Numbered from the stretch's first letter, positions 52,359 to 61,675 are shown. The stretch is 64,000 nt of DNA from CAYWNA01 sp964459305 (GCA_964459305.1 CAYWNA010000005.1:62001-126000); one strand, 5' to 3'. Notes: generated by a model not told the origin, from the sequence alone. A program made the numbers and translations.

Positions 52359-55097
52359 GTGCAGAAATCAAGTCTATTGGCGCGCGCAATATGGTTGGCC
52401 GCTCTAATTCTTGCTGCTCGTTCCGGCGTTGCAGTCGGCGAGTTGCGCGAGGTGACCGCGGTCGAAGGAATCACCGAGTATCGGCTCGACAATGGGCTGC
52501 AGGTGCTCTTGTTTCCCGATGCGTCCAAACCTACCGTCACGGTGAATGTCACTTACCTGGTCGGTTCACGACACGAGGGCTACGGCGAGGCGGGCATGGC
52601 TCACTTGCTGGAACACATGTTGTTCAAGGGTACGCCCACCCATCCAGACATTCCCGGCGTGCTGAAGATACGCGGCGCCCGAATGAACGGGACCACGTCG
52701 TACGACCGTACCAACTATTTCGAGACGCTCCCGGCCGAAGGCGACAACCTGGAGTTCGCCTTGAAGCTCGAGGCCGACCGGATGGTCAACAGTCACGTTC
52801 GCAAAGAGGATCTCGATTCGGAGATGACGGTCGTTCGCAACGAGTTCGAACGGAGCGAAAACGACCCCTTGCGGATCCTCCGACAGCGGGTGTTCGCCGT
52901 CGCTTTTGATTGGCATAACTACGGCAAGTCGACGATCGGCAACCGGGCGGACATCGAGCGCGTGCCGATCGACAAGCTCAAGGCGTTCTACCGTCGCTAC
53001 TATCAGCCCGATAACGCTGTGTTGATCGTCGCCGGTCAATTTGACCGGCAGAAAGCCCTGCAGTTGATCGAGAAGTCCTTCGGGGCAATTCCCAAACCAA
53101 CGCGGGAGTTGGACAATACGTACACCGAGGAGCCGGCCGCCGACGGCGAGCGGATCGTTATACTTCGCCGCGTGGGCGAAGTGGGGGCTGTGAGTGTGGC
53201 TTACCGTATGCCCGCCGGGCCGCACGCGGAATTCCCCTCGATCGACGTGATGTCCGACGTATTGACCAATGTGCCTTCCGGCCGCCTGTACAAGGCGCTG
53301 ATCGAGACCAAGAAAGCGGCGTCGGTCAGCGGCGGGGCGCGATCGCTGCACGATCCGGGGCTGCTGGTCATTACGGCTCAGGTCCGCGCCGACGGATCGT
53401 TAGAAGAAGTCGAACAGATCATCATCGACCAGCTTGAGGGCCTCGCCGAGGGAGGCGTGACCGAGGAGGAGGTCAGCCGTGGCCGCGAGAAGTATCTCAA
53501 ACAGTACGAGTTGTTGATGACGGACACCAGTTCGGTCGGCATCGCCCTGAGCAGCGCCGTAGCCATGGGCGACTGGCGGCTGTTTTTCCTCGATCGTGAC
53601 CGAATGGAAAAGGTCACGCCCCAAAGCATTCGCGACGTGGCCGCTCGATATCTGGTGCCAAACAACCGCATCGTCGGCCGCTTCTTGCCCACCGACGAGC
53701 CCCAACGCGTGGCCGTGCCGCCCAGACCGGACGTGACGGCCATGCTCAAAGACTACAAGGGGAAGGACAAGGTCGCTGAGGGCGAAGACTTTGACCCAAC
53801 GCCGGAGAACGTCGAGGCTCGAACCACACGTGAAACGCTTCTATCGGGATTCAAACTGGCGATGTTGCCAAAGCGGACTCGTGGTGAAGTCGTTCAAGTC
53901 TATTTCCGCCTTCACTATGGTGACGCCGAGAACTTGAAAGGGCTTGAGGCGGCGGCAAGCGTTCTGCCGACGCTGATGACCAAGGGCACCAAGCAACTCT
54001 CCCAGCAACAAATCCGAGATGCCCTGGACAAGCGCCGATCCACGCTGCGGGGTTCGGGGAGCGTGGGCAGTATCACGTTCACAATCCAGACCAAGCGGCC
54101 CGAATTGGCAGCCGTGTTGGATTTGTTGCGGCAGGTACTTCGCGAGCCTTCGCTTCCGGCCGACGAACTGGAGATCCTCCGCCGCCAGCGAATCGCCATG
54201 CTCGAGCAGATCTCGACTCGGCCTCAGTATCTGGCCATGGAGCGAGTCGGCCGTGGGGTCTCTCCCTATCCGAAAAGAGATGTCCGATACGTGCCGACTC
54301 TGCGGGAACGAATCGAGCGGTATGAGTCGATCGCGTTGGATCAGGTAAAACGGCTCTACCAGGACGGTCTTGGTGGAGCCAACGGCGAGGCATCGGTGGT
54401 CGGCGATTTTGACCCCGACGAGGTTCGCCCGCTGCTGGCCGAGATGCTTGATGGTTGGACGGCCCAAGTGCCTTACAAGCGGATCGAGCGCAAGGCAGGC
54501 ACTGATTTGCCGGCGATCGACGAGGCCATCCAGACACCCGACATGGCAAACGCCGCATACTCCGCGGGGCTGGCCATAGCCATGGGTTCCTTCCATCCGG
54601 ACTTTCCAGCCATGGTCATCGGCAATCAGGTGCTGGGAGCCTCTTCGATCGACTCGCGACTCGGTGACCGCATCCGCAAGAAAGAAGGGCTTTCTTATGG
54701 CGTGGGCTCGACGTTTTCGGCGAGCCAGGTCGATCCGGTAGCTTCGTTTCGAATCCGTGCGATTTCGAGCCCGAAAGATGTGCCCAAGCTCAAGGCGATC
54801 GTCCGCGAGGAACTCGATCGGCTGCTCCGCGACGGGATCACTGACGAGGAACTTGCCGACGCCAAACGGAAGAAGCTTCACCAATGGCACATGGAATTGA
54901 CCGACGATGGCCAACTGGCATCACGGCTGGCGGGGGCCCTTTACGCGGGCCGCACCATGCTCTACCGGACGGAACACCGCAAGGCGGTTGAGGCTCTCAC
55001 GCAGGATCAAGTCGTCCAGACTCTGCGCAAGTACCTCGATCTCGACCGGCTTGCGGTGGTTACCGCTGGCGACTTCCGCACCGCGCCTTCGGATTAG
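52359..55097 (+). CDS. Exported M16-family zinc protease (two-domain)
   Basis: A protein of about 912 residues read from the GTG at 52359, preceded by GGGGAG; a longer frame starts at 52248 but its first 37 residues lack family similarity. After a signal peptide, the first M16 domain has the inverted zinc motif HLLEH in GMAHLLEHMLFKGT, with a third ligand Glu in the following helix (SEMTVVRNEFERSEND). A second M16 domain (from about residue 480) lacks HxxEH and would be the structural half. LDNGLQVLLFPDASKPTVTV and GLGGANGEASVVGDFDP are family blocks. The family degrades small or unfolded peptides in the periplasm. Confidence 0.9.
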   Translation: MQKSSLLARAIWLAALILAARSGVAVGELREVTAVEGITEYRLDNGLQVLLFPDASKPTVTVNVTYLVGSRHEGYGEAGMAHLLEHMLFKGTPTHPDIPGVLKIRGARMNGTTSYDRTNYFETLPAEGDNLEFALKLEADRMVNSHVRKEDLDSEMTVVRNEFERSENDPLRILRQRVFAVAFDWHNYGKSTIGNRADIERVPIDKLKAFYRRYYQPDNAVLIVAGQFDRQKALQLIEKSFGAIPKPTRELDNTYTEEPAADGERIVILRRVGEVGAVSVAYRMPAGPHAEFPSIDVMSDVLTNVPSGRLYKALIETKKAASVSGGARSLHDPGLLVITAQVRADGSLEEVEQIIIDQLEGLAEGGVTEEEVSRGREKYLKQYELLMTDTSSVGIALSSAVAMGDWRLFFLDRDRMEKVTPQSIRDVAARYLVPNNRIVGRFLPTDEPQRVAVPPRPDVTAMLKDYKGKDKVAEGEDFDPTPENVEARTTRETLLSGFKLAMLPKRTRGEVVQVYFRLHYGDAENLKGLEAAASVLPTLMTKGTKQLSQQQIRDALDKRRSTLRGSGSVGSITFTIQTKRPELAAVLDLLRQVLREPSLPADELEILRRQRIAMLEQISTRPQYLAMERVGRGVSPYPKRDVRYVPTLRERIERYESIALDQVKRLYQDGLGGANGEASVVGDFDPDEVRPLLAEMLDGWTAQVPYKRIERKAGTDLPAIDEAIQTPDMANAAYSAGLAIAMGSFHPDFPAMVIGNQVLGASSIDSRLGDRIRKKEGLSYGVGSTFSASQVDPVASFRIRAISSPKDVPKLKAIVREELDRLLRDGITDEELADAKRKKLHQWHMELTDDGQLASRLAGALYAGRTMLYRTEHRKAVEALTQDQVVQTLRKYLDLDRLAVVTAGDFRTAPSD

Positions 55098-55142
55098 CCG
55101 GACATATTCAGGATCGTGGCAGAAATAGATTCAAAATGCATG

Positions 55143-55210
55143 GTAGCCGAAGTCGCCAGACTTTGGACACTCTGCAACGAAATATTCCAAACTCTGGCGA
55201 GTTCAGCTAC
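55143..55210. repeat. 24-base-arm palindrome (GAAGTCGCCAGACTTTGG family)
   Basis: The arms at 55143-55166 and 55187-55210 match at 21 of 24 positions. It lies between the M16 protease and the URO-D gene, and looks like a further hairpin family. Confidence 0.7.
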
Positions 55211-55330
55211 GACGCGAAAACGCCGGTACTGTTTCCGCAGCAATCCCTCGCTGTATGATCGGGGAGTGAAGGGTCAAGAACACACGCTTCGACTCACGGC
55301 GCAATGAGATTTCAGACCGAGGAGACCAGC

Positions 55331-56566
55331 ATGAATTCACGGGAACGAGTCCAGAAGGCAGTGAACTTTGAAACTCCGGACCGGGTTCCGATCGACCTGG
55401 GAGGCATCCGCGCTTCGGGCATCAATGCCGTCGTTTATGATCAACTGAAACGGCGCATGGGAATCGAGACTCCAACGCGGATCCACGATAGCATGCAGAT
55501 CCTCGCAGAACTGGAGATCGAGGTTGTCGAGCGGCTTAACGTCGATGTGCTCCCCCTGGAACCGATGACAGCAAAATGGGCACGCCAGGATGCTTCCGAG
55601 GGCGTGCACAAGACGTTGTTCTGCGGCCTCGACGTCTACTTTCAGCCCGGTACGAACATCGACGTGCGAGAGGACGGAAGCTGGATACTGGTCCGCGCCG
55701 ATGGCAGCGACATGGCTCGGATGCCGCACGACGGCTATTACTTCGACTTCATGCGTCCAACCATGGCGGGTCAGCGGATCGATCCCGATGCCTTTCGCCC
55801 CAGCGGGACCGTTCCCGACGAAGAGCTCGACGTGTTCGCCGAGCATGCCCGGTTCCTGTACGATAACACGGACAAAGCGCTTCTCGGCTGGGGGGCGAGC
55901 ATTTCAATGATGGGTCTCAGCGCACTGCTCTCCGACAACATCACGCAGGGCTCGTTGGATGAATGGCTGTGCGTGCTGATGACGGAAAAGGAGACCGCCA
56001 ATGAAATGATGGGACGCTTCGTGGATGCCACGATCAAGCGCATGGAGCTCTACCATCAGGCCGTGGGCGATCGCTGCTTTGCATGGGGAGTGGCCTCGGA
56101 CGATGCCGGAACCCAGCGAGGCGAGCTTCTGTCGCCGGATCTGTTCAGAGAGATGATCAAGCCTCATTACGAACGCGTATGCGACTGGGTCCACACTCAC
56201 ACGAACTGGAAGACATACCTGCACTCGTGTGGATCCATTTACCACTACATTCCCGAATGGATCGACTCCGGCATCGATATTTTGAATCCCGTGCAGATTT
56301 CCGCCGCCAACATGGAGCCTGAACGGCTGATGAAGGAGTTTGGCGGGAAGATCGTTTTCTGGGGCGGCGGGTGCGATACACAGAAGATGCTCCCGCTGGG
56401 CACCCCCGAGGAAATCCGCGAGCACGTACGTCAAAACATCGAGGTTTTCGCGTCCCGCCCAGGCGGTTTTGTATTCACCCAAGTCCACAACATCCAACAG
56501 GACGTGCCGGTCGAAAACGTCGAGGCGATGTTCCAGGCCGCCTACGAATTCGGACAACTGGAATGA
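55331..56566 (+). CDS. Uroporphyrinogen decarboxylase (URO-D) family protein, second copy
   Basis: A protein of about 411 residues from ATG 55331 (GAGGAG six bases upstream; a longer frame starts at 55304). N-terminal signature PDRVPIDLGG; then DVLPLEPMTAKWARQ; the C-terminal blocks are WKTYLHSCGSIYHYIPEWID, GIDILNPVQISAANMEPERL, and IVFWGGGCDTQKMLPLGTPEE followed by GGFVFTQVHNIQQDVP. These are shared with the URO-D protein at 27286, and with methylcobalamin:coenzyme M methyltransferases. Unlike HemE, no RQAGR block is seen. It is longer than the first copy and has an extra N-terminal-domain region. Such proteins are abundant in planctomycetes; their reactions are mostly unknown. Confidence 0.75.
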   Translation: MNSRERVQKAVNFETPDRVPIDLGGIRASGINAVVYDQLKRRMGIETPTRIHDSMQILAELEIEVVERLNVDVLPLEPMTAKWARQDASEGVHKTLFCGLDVYFQPGTNIDVREDGSWILVRADGSDMARMPHDGYYFDFMRPTMAGQRIDPDAFRPSGTVPDEELDVFAEHARFLYDNTDKALLGWGASISMMGLSALLSDNITQGSLDEWLCVLMTEKETANEMMGRFVDATIKRMELYHQAVGDRCFAWGVASDDAGTQRGELLSPDLFREMIKPHYERVCDWVHTHTNWKTYLHSCGSIYHYIPEWIDSGIDILNPVQISAANMEPERLMKEFGGKIVFWGGGCDTQKMLPLGTPEEIREHVRQNIEVFASRPGGFVFTQVHNIQQDVPVENVEAMFQAAYEFGQLE

Positions 56567-56616
56567 AGCGGAAGTCGCGTCGCTGCCAGATTTGCTAACG
56601 GTTTCAGGCGTTCTTC

Positions 56617-56696
56617 GTTTAACCCGAAGCCGGAGGCGATGGCGGGTAGCGCGACGGACTGTCCACTCGCGGCACACACCTTCGGCTTCGGGCTAA
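56617..56696. repeat. Diverged palindrome of the GAAGCCGGAGGC family
   Basis: GTTTAACCCGAAGCCGGAGG (56617-56636) faces CCTTCGGCTTCGGGCTAAG (56679-56696) as an imperfect inverted pair. Related to 48742-48817. Confidence 0.55.
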
Positions 56697-56760
56697 GCAA
56701 CGATCCTATTTCGGCCGCGGTTCTCAGGTGGACGGCGCCACTTTGACATCCACACCAGTG

Positions 56761-56792
56761 CAAGCGAGGGAATGGCTTGCATTCCTCACTTG
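56761..56792. repeat. Short imperfect palindrome (CAAGCGAGG.AATG)
   Basis: CAAGCGAGGGAATG (56761-56774) is followed after five bases by a partner CATTCCTCACTTG (56780-56792). It shares the AAGCGAGGAATG string with the inner arm at 32081-32104. Confidence 0.45.
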
Positions 56793-56855
56793 CGTTTCGG
56801 GCCAATGCCGCACCCACCGGACGGGTCGCATTCAAGTCAAGCGTCTGCTTTCGAT

Positions 56856-57077
56856 TCAGACATCTTCCTCGATCACCGTGAAACCGAGAAATGTGGCAAT
56901 ATCCTCGATTCGGTCTCGGTAATCACCAAAGGTGGCAATCCTGTGCATACCGAATTTTTCAGGGTAGGCGCAACGGAGCAGTTTCTTGGCGTCAACTGAC
57001 ACCACGATCTTGGTCCGTCACATCATCTCGTAGAAATGGTCGCTCAGTTCCGTATGATGAACGAACCGTGAGGGATG
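56856..57077 (-). pseudogene. Decayed 3' end of an unidentified protein-coding gene
   Basis: On the minus strand one frame reads with strong protein-like character: HPSRFVHHTELSDHFYEMM, then a TGA stop (57018-57020), then RTKIVVSVDAKKLLRCAYPE, KFGMHRIATFGDYRDRIED, IATFLGFTVIEEDV and a TGA stop (56856-56858). The pieces have a natural protein composition and continue each other across the internal TGA. A further TGA lies at 57078-57080. The family is not recognised with confidence; the 'HHTELSDHFYEMM' and 'GDYRDRIEDIATFLG' strings may be known to a search. The fragment lies between the second URO-D gene and the SDR gene. Reading as a selenoprotein is not supported: no start or SECIS-like element was looked for successfully. 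Confidence 0.6.
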
Positions 57078-57125
57078 TCAAGCAACGAGGGCGGGCAGCG
57101 GTTGGGATTCGGGCGGGACACCGGA

Positions 57126-57842
57126 CTACATTTCGCGAATGTCCACGTACGACCCCGATGGACATTCCAGCAGCTTTGGCAGGCCATCGATTAGACGTTT
57201 TGCCGCGTGGGCGGGCGACTGCAGCCTTTCCGTTCCCGCTGCGCTCTTGACTCGCGCAACCGCAGGATAACGCTCGCTATCTGGAAGCGAACATACGTAG
57301 TCGAGCATCTGCGAATCGATCAATCCCGGTGCGAGACAAGTGAAGTGTGTCTCAGGATGCTCGTGTGCGTACACCCGAAAAAGGAGATTAAGAGCCGCCT
57401 TCGAAATGGAATACGCGCCCCATCCACCGGATCCGTTCACCGAGGCACCCGACGAGATCGCGACAAGCTGCGTGACGGGGATTCGCAAGTCCAGAAGGGC
57501 GTCATAGATCAGCTTGTTTGCCCAAACATTCACGTCCATGACCGCAGCGATTTCGCTGAGGCTCGTCGTGTTCAAGTCCTTGATTTCCCCAAGTACGCCT
57601 GCATTCAGGATGACCAAGTCCAGTGAGCGTACAGAGGCAAGCAACTGGCCAACCGTGTCACGGATATCGTCCGTCCGCGACAAGTCGAGGTGTTGGAAGT
57701 GGAGCCTTGGTGCGTCTGCCAACTCCTCTGGCTTGGACCTGCTGACGGCGTAAACGTGTGAGTCGGACGACAAGAGCGTTTTGGCTAGCGCGTTGCCAAG
57801 TCCAGTGTGTATCCCGGTGATGAAGACATTCGTGTTTGGCAT
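57126..57842 (-). CDS. Short-chain dehydrogenase/reductase
   Basis: A NAD(P)-dependent oxidoreductase of about 238 residues read from ATG 57842; a longer frame begins at 57881. The Rossmann start FITGIHTGLGNALAK has a TGxxxGxG-type cofactor site. The NAG motif is in VILNAGVLGE, the catalytic Ser in LVAISSGASVNGSGG, and the YxxxK in GAYSISKAALNLL. It follows the helical protein gene by ten bases and is probably cotranscribed. Substrate unknown. Confidence 0.88.
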   Translation of the reverse strand: MPNTNVFITGIHTGLGNALAKTLLSSDSHVYAVSRSKPEELADAPRLHFQHLDLSRTDDIRDTVGQLLASVRSLDLVILNAGVLGEIKDLNTTSLSEIAAVMDVNVWANKLIYDALLDLRIPVTQLVAISSGASVNGSGGWGAYSISKAALNLLFRVYAHEHPETHFTCLAPGLIDSQMLDYVCSLPDSERYPAVARVKSAAGTERLQSPAHAAKRLIDGLPKLLECPSGSYVDIREM

Positions 57843-57852
57843 CGAGTTCCAC

Positions 57853-58407
57853 TCACGAAGACACGGACTCGGCCAAGCCAAAGGTCAGTTTGATGTGCTT
57901 CCTCAGGTCGACCACGGAGTGCCGAAGAACGTCATGGTTCTGTCTCGCGTCGGCCAAAATCACTCGATAGCGGTCCAATGCGGGTGATCCCGAATAGAGC
58001 ACTCGCTCCAGACAGGTGGTGCCGGCCTCTCCATCACGCTCATCGGGCGAACCGTCGTCTTGGCCACTGGAAGGCTGCTGGTCCTTGGGCTCCGGGGAAA
58101 GAGCGTCCACCGTTGATATGAACGTGTCGACGGCGTCCTGGAAATACTCCGCCGTATTCTTCAGTTTACCTTCGACAACAGTACCTTTCGCATCTCCCAT
58201 CAGCGCCCGATGCTCGATGTAGTCGCTCAGGCTTCCCACAAAGGCAGACGACGCCCGCAACAGGTACCCCGACGCCGCGAAGATGTCCATCGCGTTGGCG
58301 CGCAGCGGCTCAGGGGCTTTCCGAGCCTTGAGGATCTGTTTCATCGCATGCCCCAACGAACGAGACAGGCGAGCCCGCAGCTCCCCAAAAAGCGTAATTG
58401 AATCCAT
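57853..58407 (-). CDS. Helical soluble protein, function unknown
   Basis: A 184-residue protein that I do not recognise. ATG 58407 is preferred (an AAGAG site lies seven bases upstream); an earlier frame adds 36 residues. It is mostly alpha-helical: GELRARLSRSLGHAMKQILK near the N-terminus, VGSLSDYIEHRALMGDAKG in the middle, and VVDLRKHIKLTFGLAESVSS at the end. A Pro/Gly/Asp-rich linker (SPEPKDQQPSSGQDDGSPDE) divides it. There is no signal peptide or membrane segment. It lies between the PhnD-patatin fusion gene (178 bases upstream) and the SDR gene. Confidence 0.55.
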   Translation of the reverse strand: MDSITLFGELRARLSRSLGHAMKQILKARKAPEPLRANAMDIFAASGYLLRASSAFVGSLSDYIEHRALMGDAKGTVVEGKLKNTAEYFQDAVDTFISTVDALSPEPKDQQPSSGQDDGSPDERDGEAGTTCLERVLYSGSPALDRYRVILADARQNHDVLRHSVVDLRKHIKLTFGLAESVSS

Positions 58408-58585
58408 TTTGCACTCTTCTCTATTTCCTATGACCACCTTCAATAGAAGCAAAGAGAGTCGCCAAGGCCGGCTCCTAGAGCCCCATGGCACCCTCACGCA
58501 GGTGGGCACAAGCAACTACCTTAACACATCATCATTTCCAACGCCACCACCCGGTGTAATGGCTGGAGGCTCCCGCCTTGCCATG

Positions 58586-61255
58586 TCAGTCGTCCGTCTC
58601 CACCGCCAGCGTGTTTAGTTCAGGCAGGAAGTGTGGCGCATTGAGAATCCGGAGAAACCGATCCTGTTCGGCCGACATGCTTTTCGTTGCTTCTTCGATG
58701 GCGAATGCGATGGGAACTTCGGCGAAGCTTAATAGGGAGATGTGGTGTTTGGTTTTTTCCGGATTGACCGTAAACAACATAGGCGGTTTTCGCTCGGTCG
58801 TCAGTTTTCGATGTGCTTGTCTGTCCACCTTTTGGGCCTGTTCGAACAGATGTCCCAACGCGACCTGTGAATTCTCAAGCAATGATCGGTCATTTCTATA
58901 ACATAGGTCTTTCTCGGCCGGGCTGGGGTCGACGATCAGGACGTGAGTAGCTCCCCAGCGCACGGCCGCCTCGATCGGGATGTGGTGCCCAAAACTACCA
59001 TCGACCAAATGCAGATTCTCGCCGGGACCGGGACAGTCTTTCAGGGTCCTCGCCGGAAAGAAAGGAAAAACCGCGCCCGAACCCAGCACGGCGTCGATCA
59101 GCAACTTGCGCCGATGTCGCTGTTCCAAATCGACAAAACGATTGTCGAAGCCTTTCTCGAACTCGACGTTGCCTCCACCACGACGGTTCGCCTCGGCGTA
59201 CAGATAGATGTCGCTTTCGTTGAACTGCTGTCCCGCTTCGGGCAACACGGTGGCTGTGATGATCAGGTCCTTTTCCAATAGCTTGTCGTCTGGGTCGAGA
59301 ATGACTTCACTCAATCCATGCAAATCATCGATCGTCACGTTCGCTCGCCCCTTGGTGGCGAGTCGCTCGTTGATCAACTCGCGAGCAGCACGCGCAATCG
59401 TCCACTCCAGCCCGCGCGCCTCGGAAAAATGACTGGCCGCCATCAACACGATTGGGCTGCCCAGCAGTATTGAGATCAGCGTCAGCCACGCGATGACTTC
59501 GCGCGCCTTGGCAGCGGACAGCGCCAGGTACCCGCCAGCCCGTCGGTTCTTTCGATCGATGTACCAAATCACCCCGCCCGCCACTAGCAACAGGAGCCCA
59601 ACCAGCCAGGCGCTGGAGGCCGTGATGGCCCATAGCGCGTACAAGTTATGCGAATTGCCCAGCAGTAGCCCCCAAGGCAGCTTCCAATCGGTCATCTGCG
59701 TGACGAGCCACCAGGCGAGCAGCAAGCCTCCAATCGTCAGAAAAGCCCACACCGCTGCGCGGGCGCGGTGCTCATGTGGAAAGAGCCGCTTGCCACGCCA
59801 ACGCAGACGGATGCCCAAGAGGATCAACAGCGCGCACGCGAAAGAGATGGTTAGGCCGACGCCCACACGTACCGCCATCTCCGGCACGAGGATGTCTCTG
59901 GCGTCCAGTCCGCTCCACACGTCTTCAATGGTCTCGACGCCCGATGGACTGTTGTACGTGCCCATGGCCACCGGCAGAGCATTGATCGCGCCGCCCGAGG
60001 TGCCGACGACCAGAGAGATTTCACATTCGGCCTGCCCCAAGGCCTTGGCTTCGCGAAACTCGCGAAACTTCTGTTCCAAGACCTGCGCCACACCAACCTG
60101 GTACGCACATTTTGCTCCACCGCCGGCCAACACCAAAGCGATCCGCGGCGCTTTGCCTGTCTCGGCTCGATACCGAACAAAATGATCGAACAGCTTGGTC
60201 CAGCCGCTGGCCTCTTCCTCCTTGGGTTGCTGTTCTTCAAACTCGCTCCGCCATTGATAGATCCGTTGGTACTTCCTCTGAGAATCCGCAAGTTGCTCGA
60301 AATCGTCGCGCTCGATGATGCTATTGAAGAAGAAAGGGTTCTCTTCGTAGACCGCAGTGCGCACGATCACCGCCGATTCAGGAATGCGAATCGTGTCCAG
60401 TCCTTCCAGTGGCAAGGGCCTGACCGGCAGATTCTTCTCATCGCGGCCTTCCTGGAACGCACCGTCCCAGACAAAAGCAATTTCCTCCCGGACGGCGATC
60501 GGCTCTTGGATCTGCGCCTGGACGGATTGATCGGCGGTCTGTTGGACGGGAGCTTCTGGTTCGTGTGGCCGGACAAGCTCCTCCAGGCAATTTGAATGGC
60601 TACCGGTGAAAACGATGTCGTCCCGCGTGAATTCCAGTCCTTTCTCTTTCAGGTAAGCCCGCGGGAAGATTCCGCCGGACGTCGACAACTCGCTGACCAT
60701 ATAGATGTCTAGGTTGCCCGCTTTGAATTGAGCCAGCACATCGTCCAACGTGGCGAGCTTCGAATCTTCGTGGACCGCGCAGTTGATTCCATATTCGAAA
60801 CGGTCCCGTGTGTCTCCTTGGCCCATGGTGCACAAATAGGTCCACTGGTCTTCCGTATTCTCCTTCAGCATCGAGTAGACACCTGCCGTCACAACCGCGA
60901 GGTCGATCATGTCGTGTTTGCACCAATCATAGATGTCGGCGTAGGACCCGGCAGCCGCCTGAATGTAGACTGGACGCCCGTAATTCTCCCGCGCATATGC
61001 GGCGACTTCACGGAACAGGGACCGGTAACGCTCCAATTCGTCACCCTTCAAAGCCCCATCGCTGGCGTAAATGTGAATGCCGACACGAAGGTTCAGAAGT
61101 GTCTGATTTGTGACGGCGGATTGTTCCGACCATGCCGCCGTTGGCGCTAGAATCAAGCAAGCCATGACGACGATCGTCCGGCAAAACGGCGAGAAGACGG
61201 AACAGCAGAGATAGTGAAATCTCGCAGCGATTCGATGTTTGCAGGTCGTCGACAT
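58586..61255 (-). CDS. PhnD-like periplasmic-binding domain fused to membrane-inserted patatin lipase
   Basis: An 889-residue membrane protein from ATG 61255 (GAGGAG six bases upstream); a longer frame from 61633 reads through a repeat. A hydrophobic export segment (about residues 26-44) leads to a substrate-binding domain of the PhnD/PF12974 type (53-300), with SELSTSGGIFPRAYLKEKGL (about 189-208) and VFTGSHSNCLEEL, equivalent to the STSG and GSH loops of phosphonate/phosphate ABC binding proteins. A patatin phospholipase domain follows: oxyanion loop LAGGGAKCAYQVG (376-388), nucleophile GTSGG (Ser 420), and catalytic Asp in VDGSFGHH (752). Ser and Asp are separated by about 330 residues, with four likely membrane helices between (463-482, 501-520, 538-565, 586-606). 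This arrangement is not one that I recognise. The likely reaction is acyl-ester hydrolysis of lipids. Confidence 0.82.
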   Translation of the reverse strand: MSTTCKHRIAARFHYLCCSVFSPFCRTIVVMACLILAPTAAWSEQSAVTNQTLLNLRVGIHIYASDGALKGDELERYRSLFREVAAYARENYGRPVYIQAAAGSYADIYDWCKHDMIDLAVVTAGVYSMLKENTEDQWTYLCTMGQGDTRDRFEYGINCAVHEDSKLATLDDVLAQFKAGNLDIYMVSELSTSGGIFPRAYLKEKGLEFTRDDIVFTGSHSNCLEELVRPHEPEAPVQQTADQSVQAQIQEPIAVREEIAFVWDGAFQEGRDEKNLPVRPLPLEGLDTIRIPESAVIVRTAVYEENPFFFNSIIERDDFEQLADSQRKYQRIYQWRSEFEEQQPKEEEASGWTKLFDHFVRYRAETGKAPRIALVLAGGGAKCAYQVGVAQVLEQKFREFREAKALGQAECEISLVVGTSGGAINALPVAMGTYNSPSGVETIEDVWSGLDARDILVPEMAVRVGVGLTISFACALLILLGIRLRWRGKRLFPHEHRARAAVWAFLTIGGLLLAWWLVTQMTDWKLPWGLLLGNSHNLYALWAITASSAWLVGLLLLVAGGVIWYIDRKNRRAGGYLALSAAKAREVIAWLTLISILLGSPIVLMAASHFSEARGLEWTIARAARELINERLATKGRANVTIDDLHGLSEVILDPDDKLLEKDLIITATVLPEAGQQFNESDIYLYAEANRRGGGNVEFEKGFDNRFVDLEQRHRRKLLIDAVLGSGAVFPFFPARTLKDCPGPGENLHLVDGSFGHHIPIEAAVRWGATHVLIVDPSPAEKDLCYRNDRSLLENSQVALGHLFEQAQKVDRQAHRKLTTERKPPMLFTVNPEKTKHHISLLSFAEVPIAFAIEEATKSMSAEQDRFLRILNAPHFLPELNTLAVETDD

Positions 61256-61529
61256 CCGTGTCTCCTCATGAAGAGGGCATTCCCGATGGCTATTCGATCC
61301 GAGAGAAGCGAGCGCATTCATGACCGACGAAGCCATTGTCCAAAATCCCTTGGCGAGAACGTGCTGGCAAGCCGTGGTCAGCGATAGACGCCTGCCGGTC
61401 GCCTTTGCGCCTGGACGCATATGCTGTTTTCGGAATAGTCGAGCTATCAAACCCACGAAAACGCCACGGAAAATGGCTGCTAGCACTTGGCGAGCGGTTG
61501 TATCTTGAGAGCCGGCTACGATGTAGTGG

Positions 61530-61589
61530 CTGGATTCGCAAGAATTCAGACGGTGAGCGCGTAGGCCGCCTGAATTCTTGCGAATCCAG
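61530..61589. repeat. Copy of the 'SWIRKNSGG' palindrome
   Basis: CTGGATTCGCAAGAATTCAG (61530-61549) and its exact reverse complement (61570-61589). The right outer arm of the family is partly present (AAACCCCTCCCTGCGCC near 61595). It lies upstream of the patatin gene; the rest of 61256-62111 has no recognisable gene, apart from the repeat that follows. Confidence 0.75.
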
Positions 61590-61675
61590 CTACAAACCCC
61601 TCCCTGCGCCACTTTGTGGCTGTGCCATGTCACAAGTCGTCTGCTGAAACTAGCTCGCAGTTCTGTTCATACTAA

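Noticed and set aside
57018..57020. Selenocysteine reading of the in-frame TGA
   Set aside because: No upstream start, full-length gene or downstream SECIS-like structure could be recognised, so gene decay is the simpler reading.
61256..61633. 126-codon N-terminal extension of the PhnD-patatin protein
   Set aside because: It reads through a SWIRKNSGG repeat and gives the nonsense strings CSWIRKNSGG and LNSCESS; a good ribosome site supports ATG 61255.
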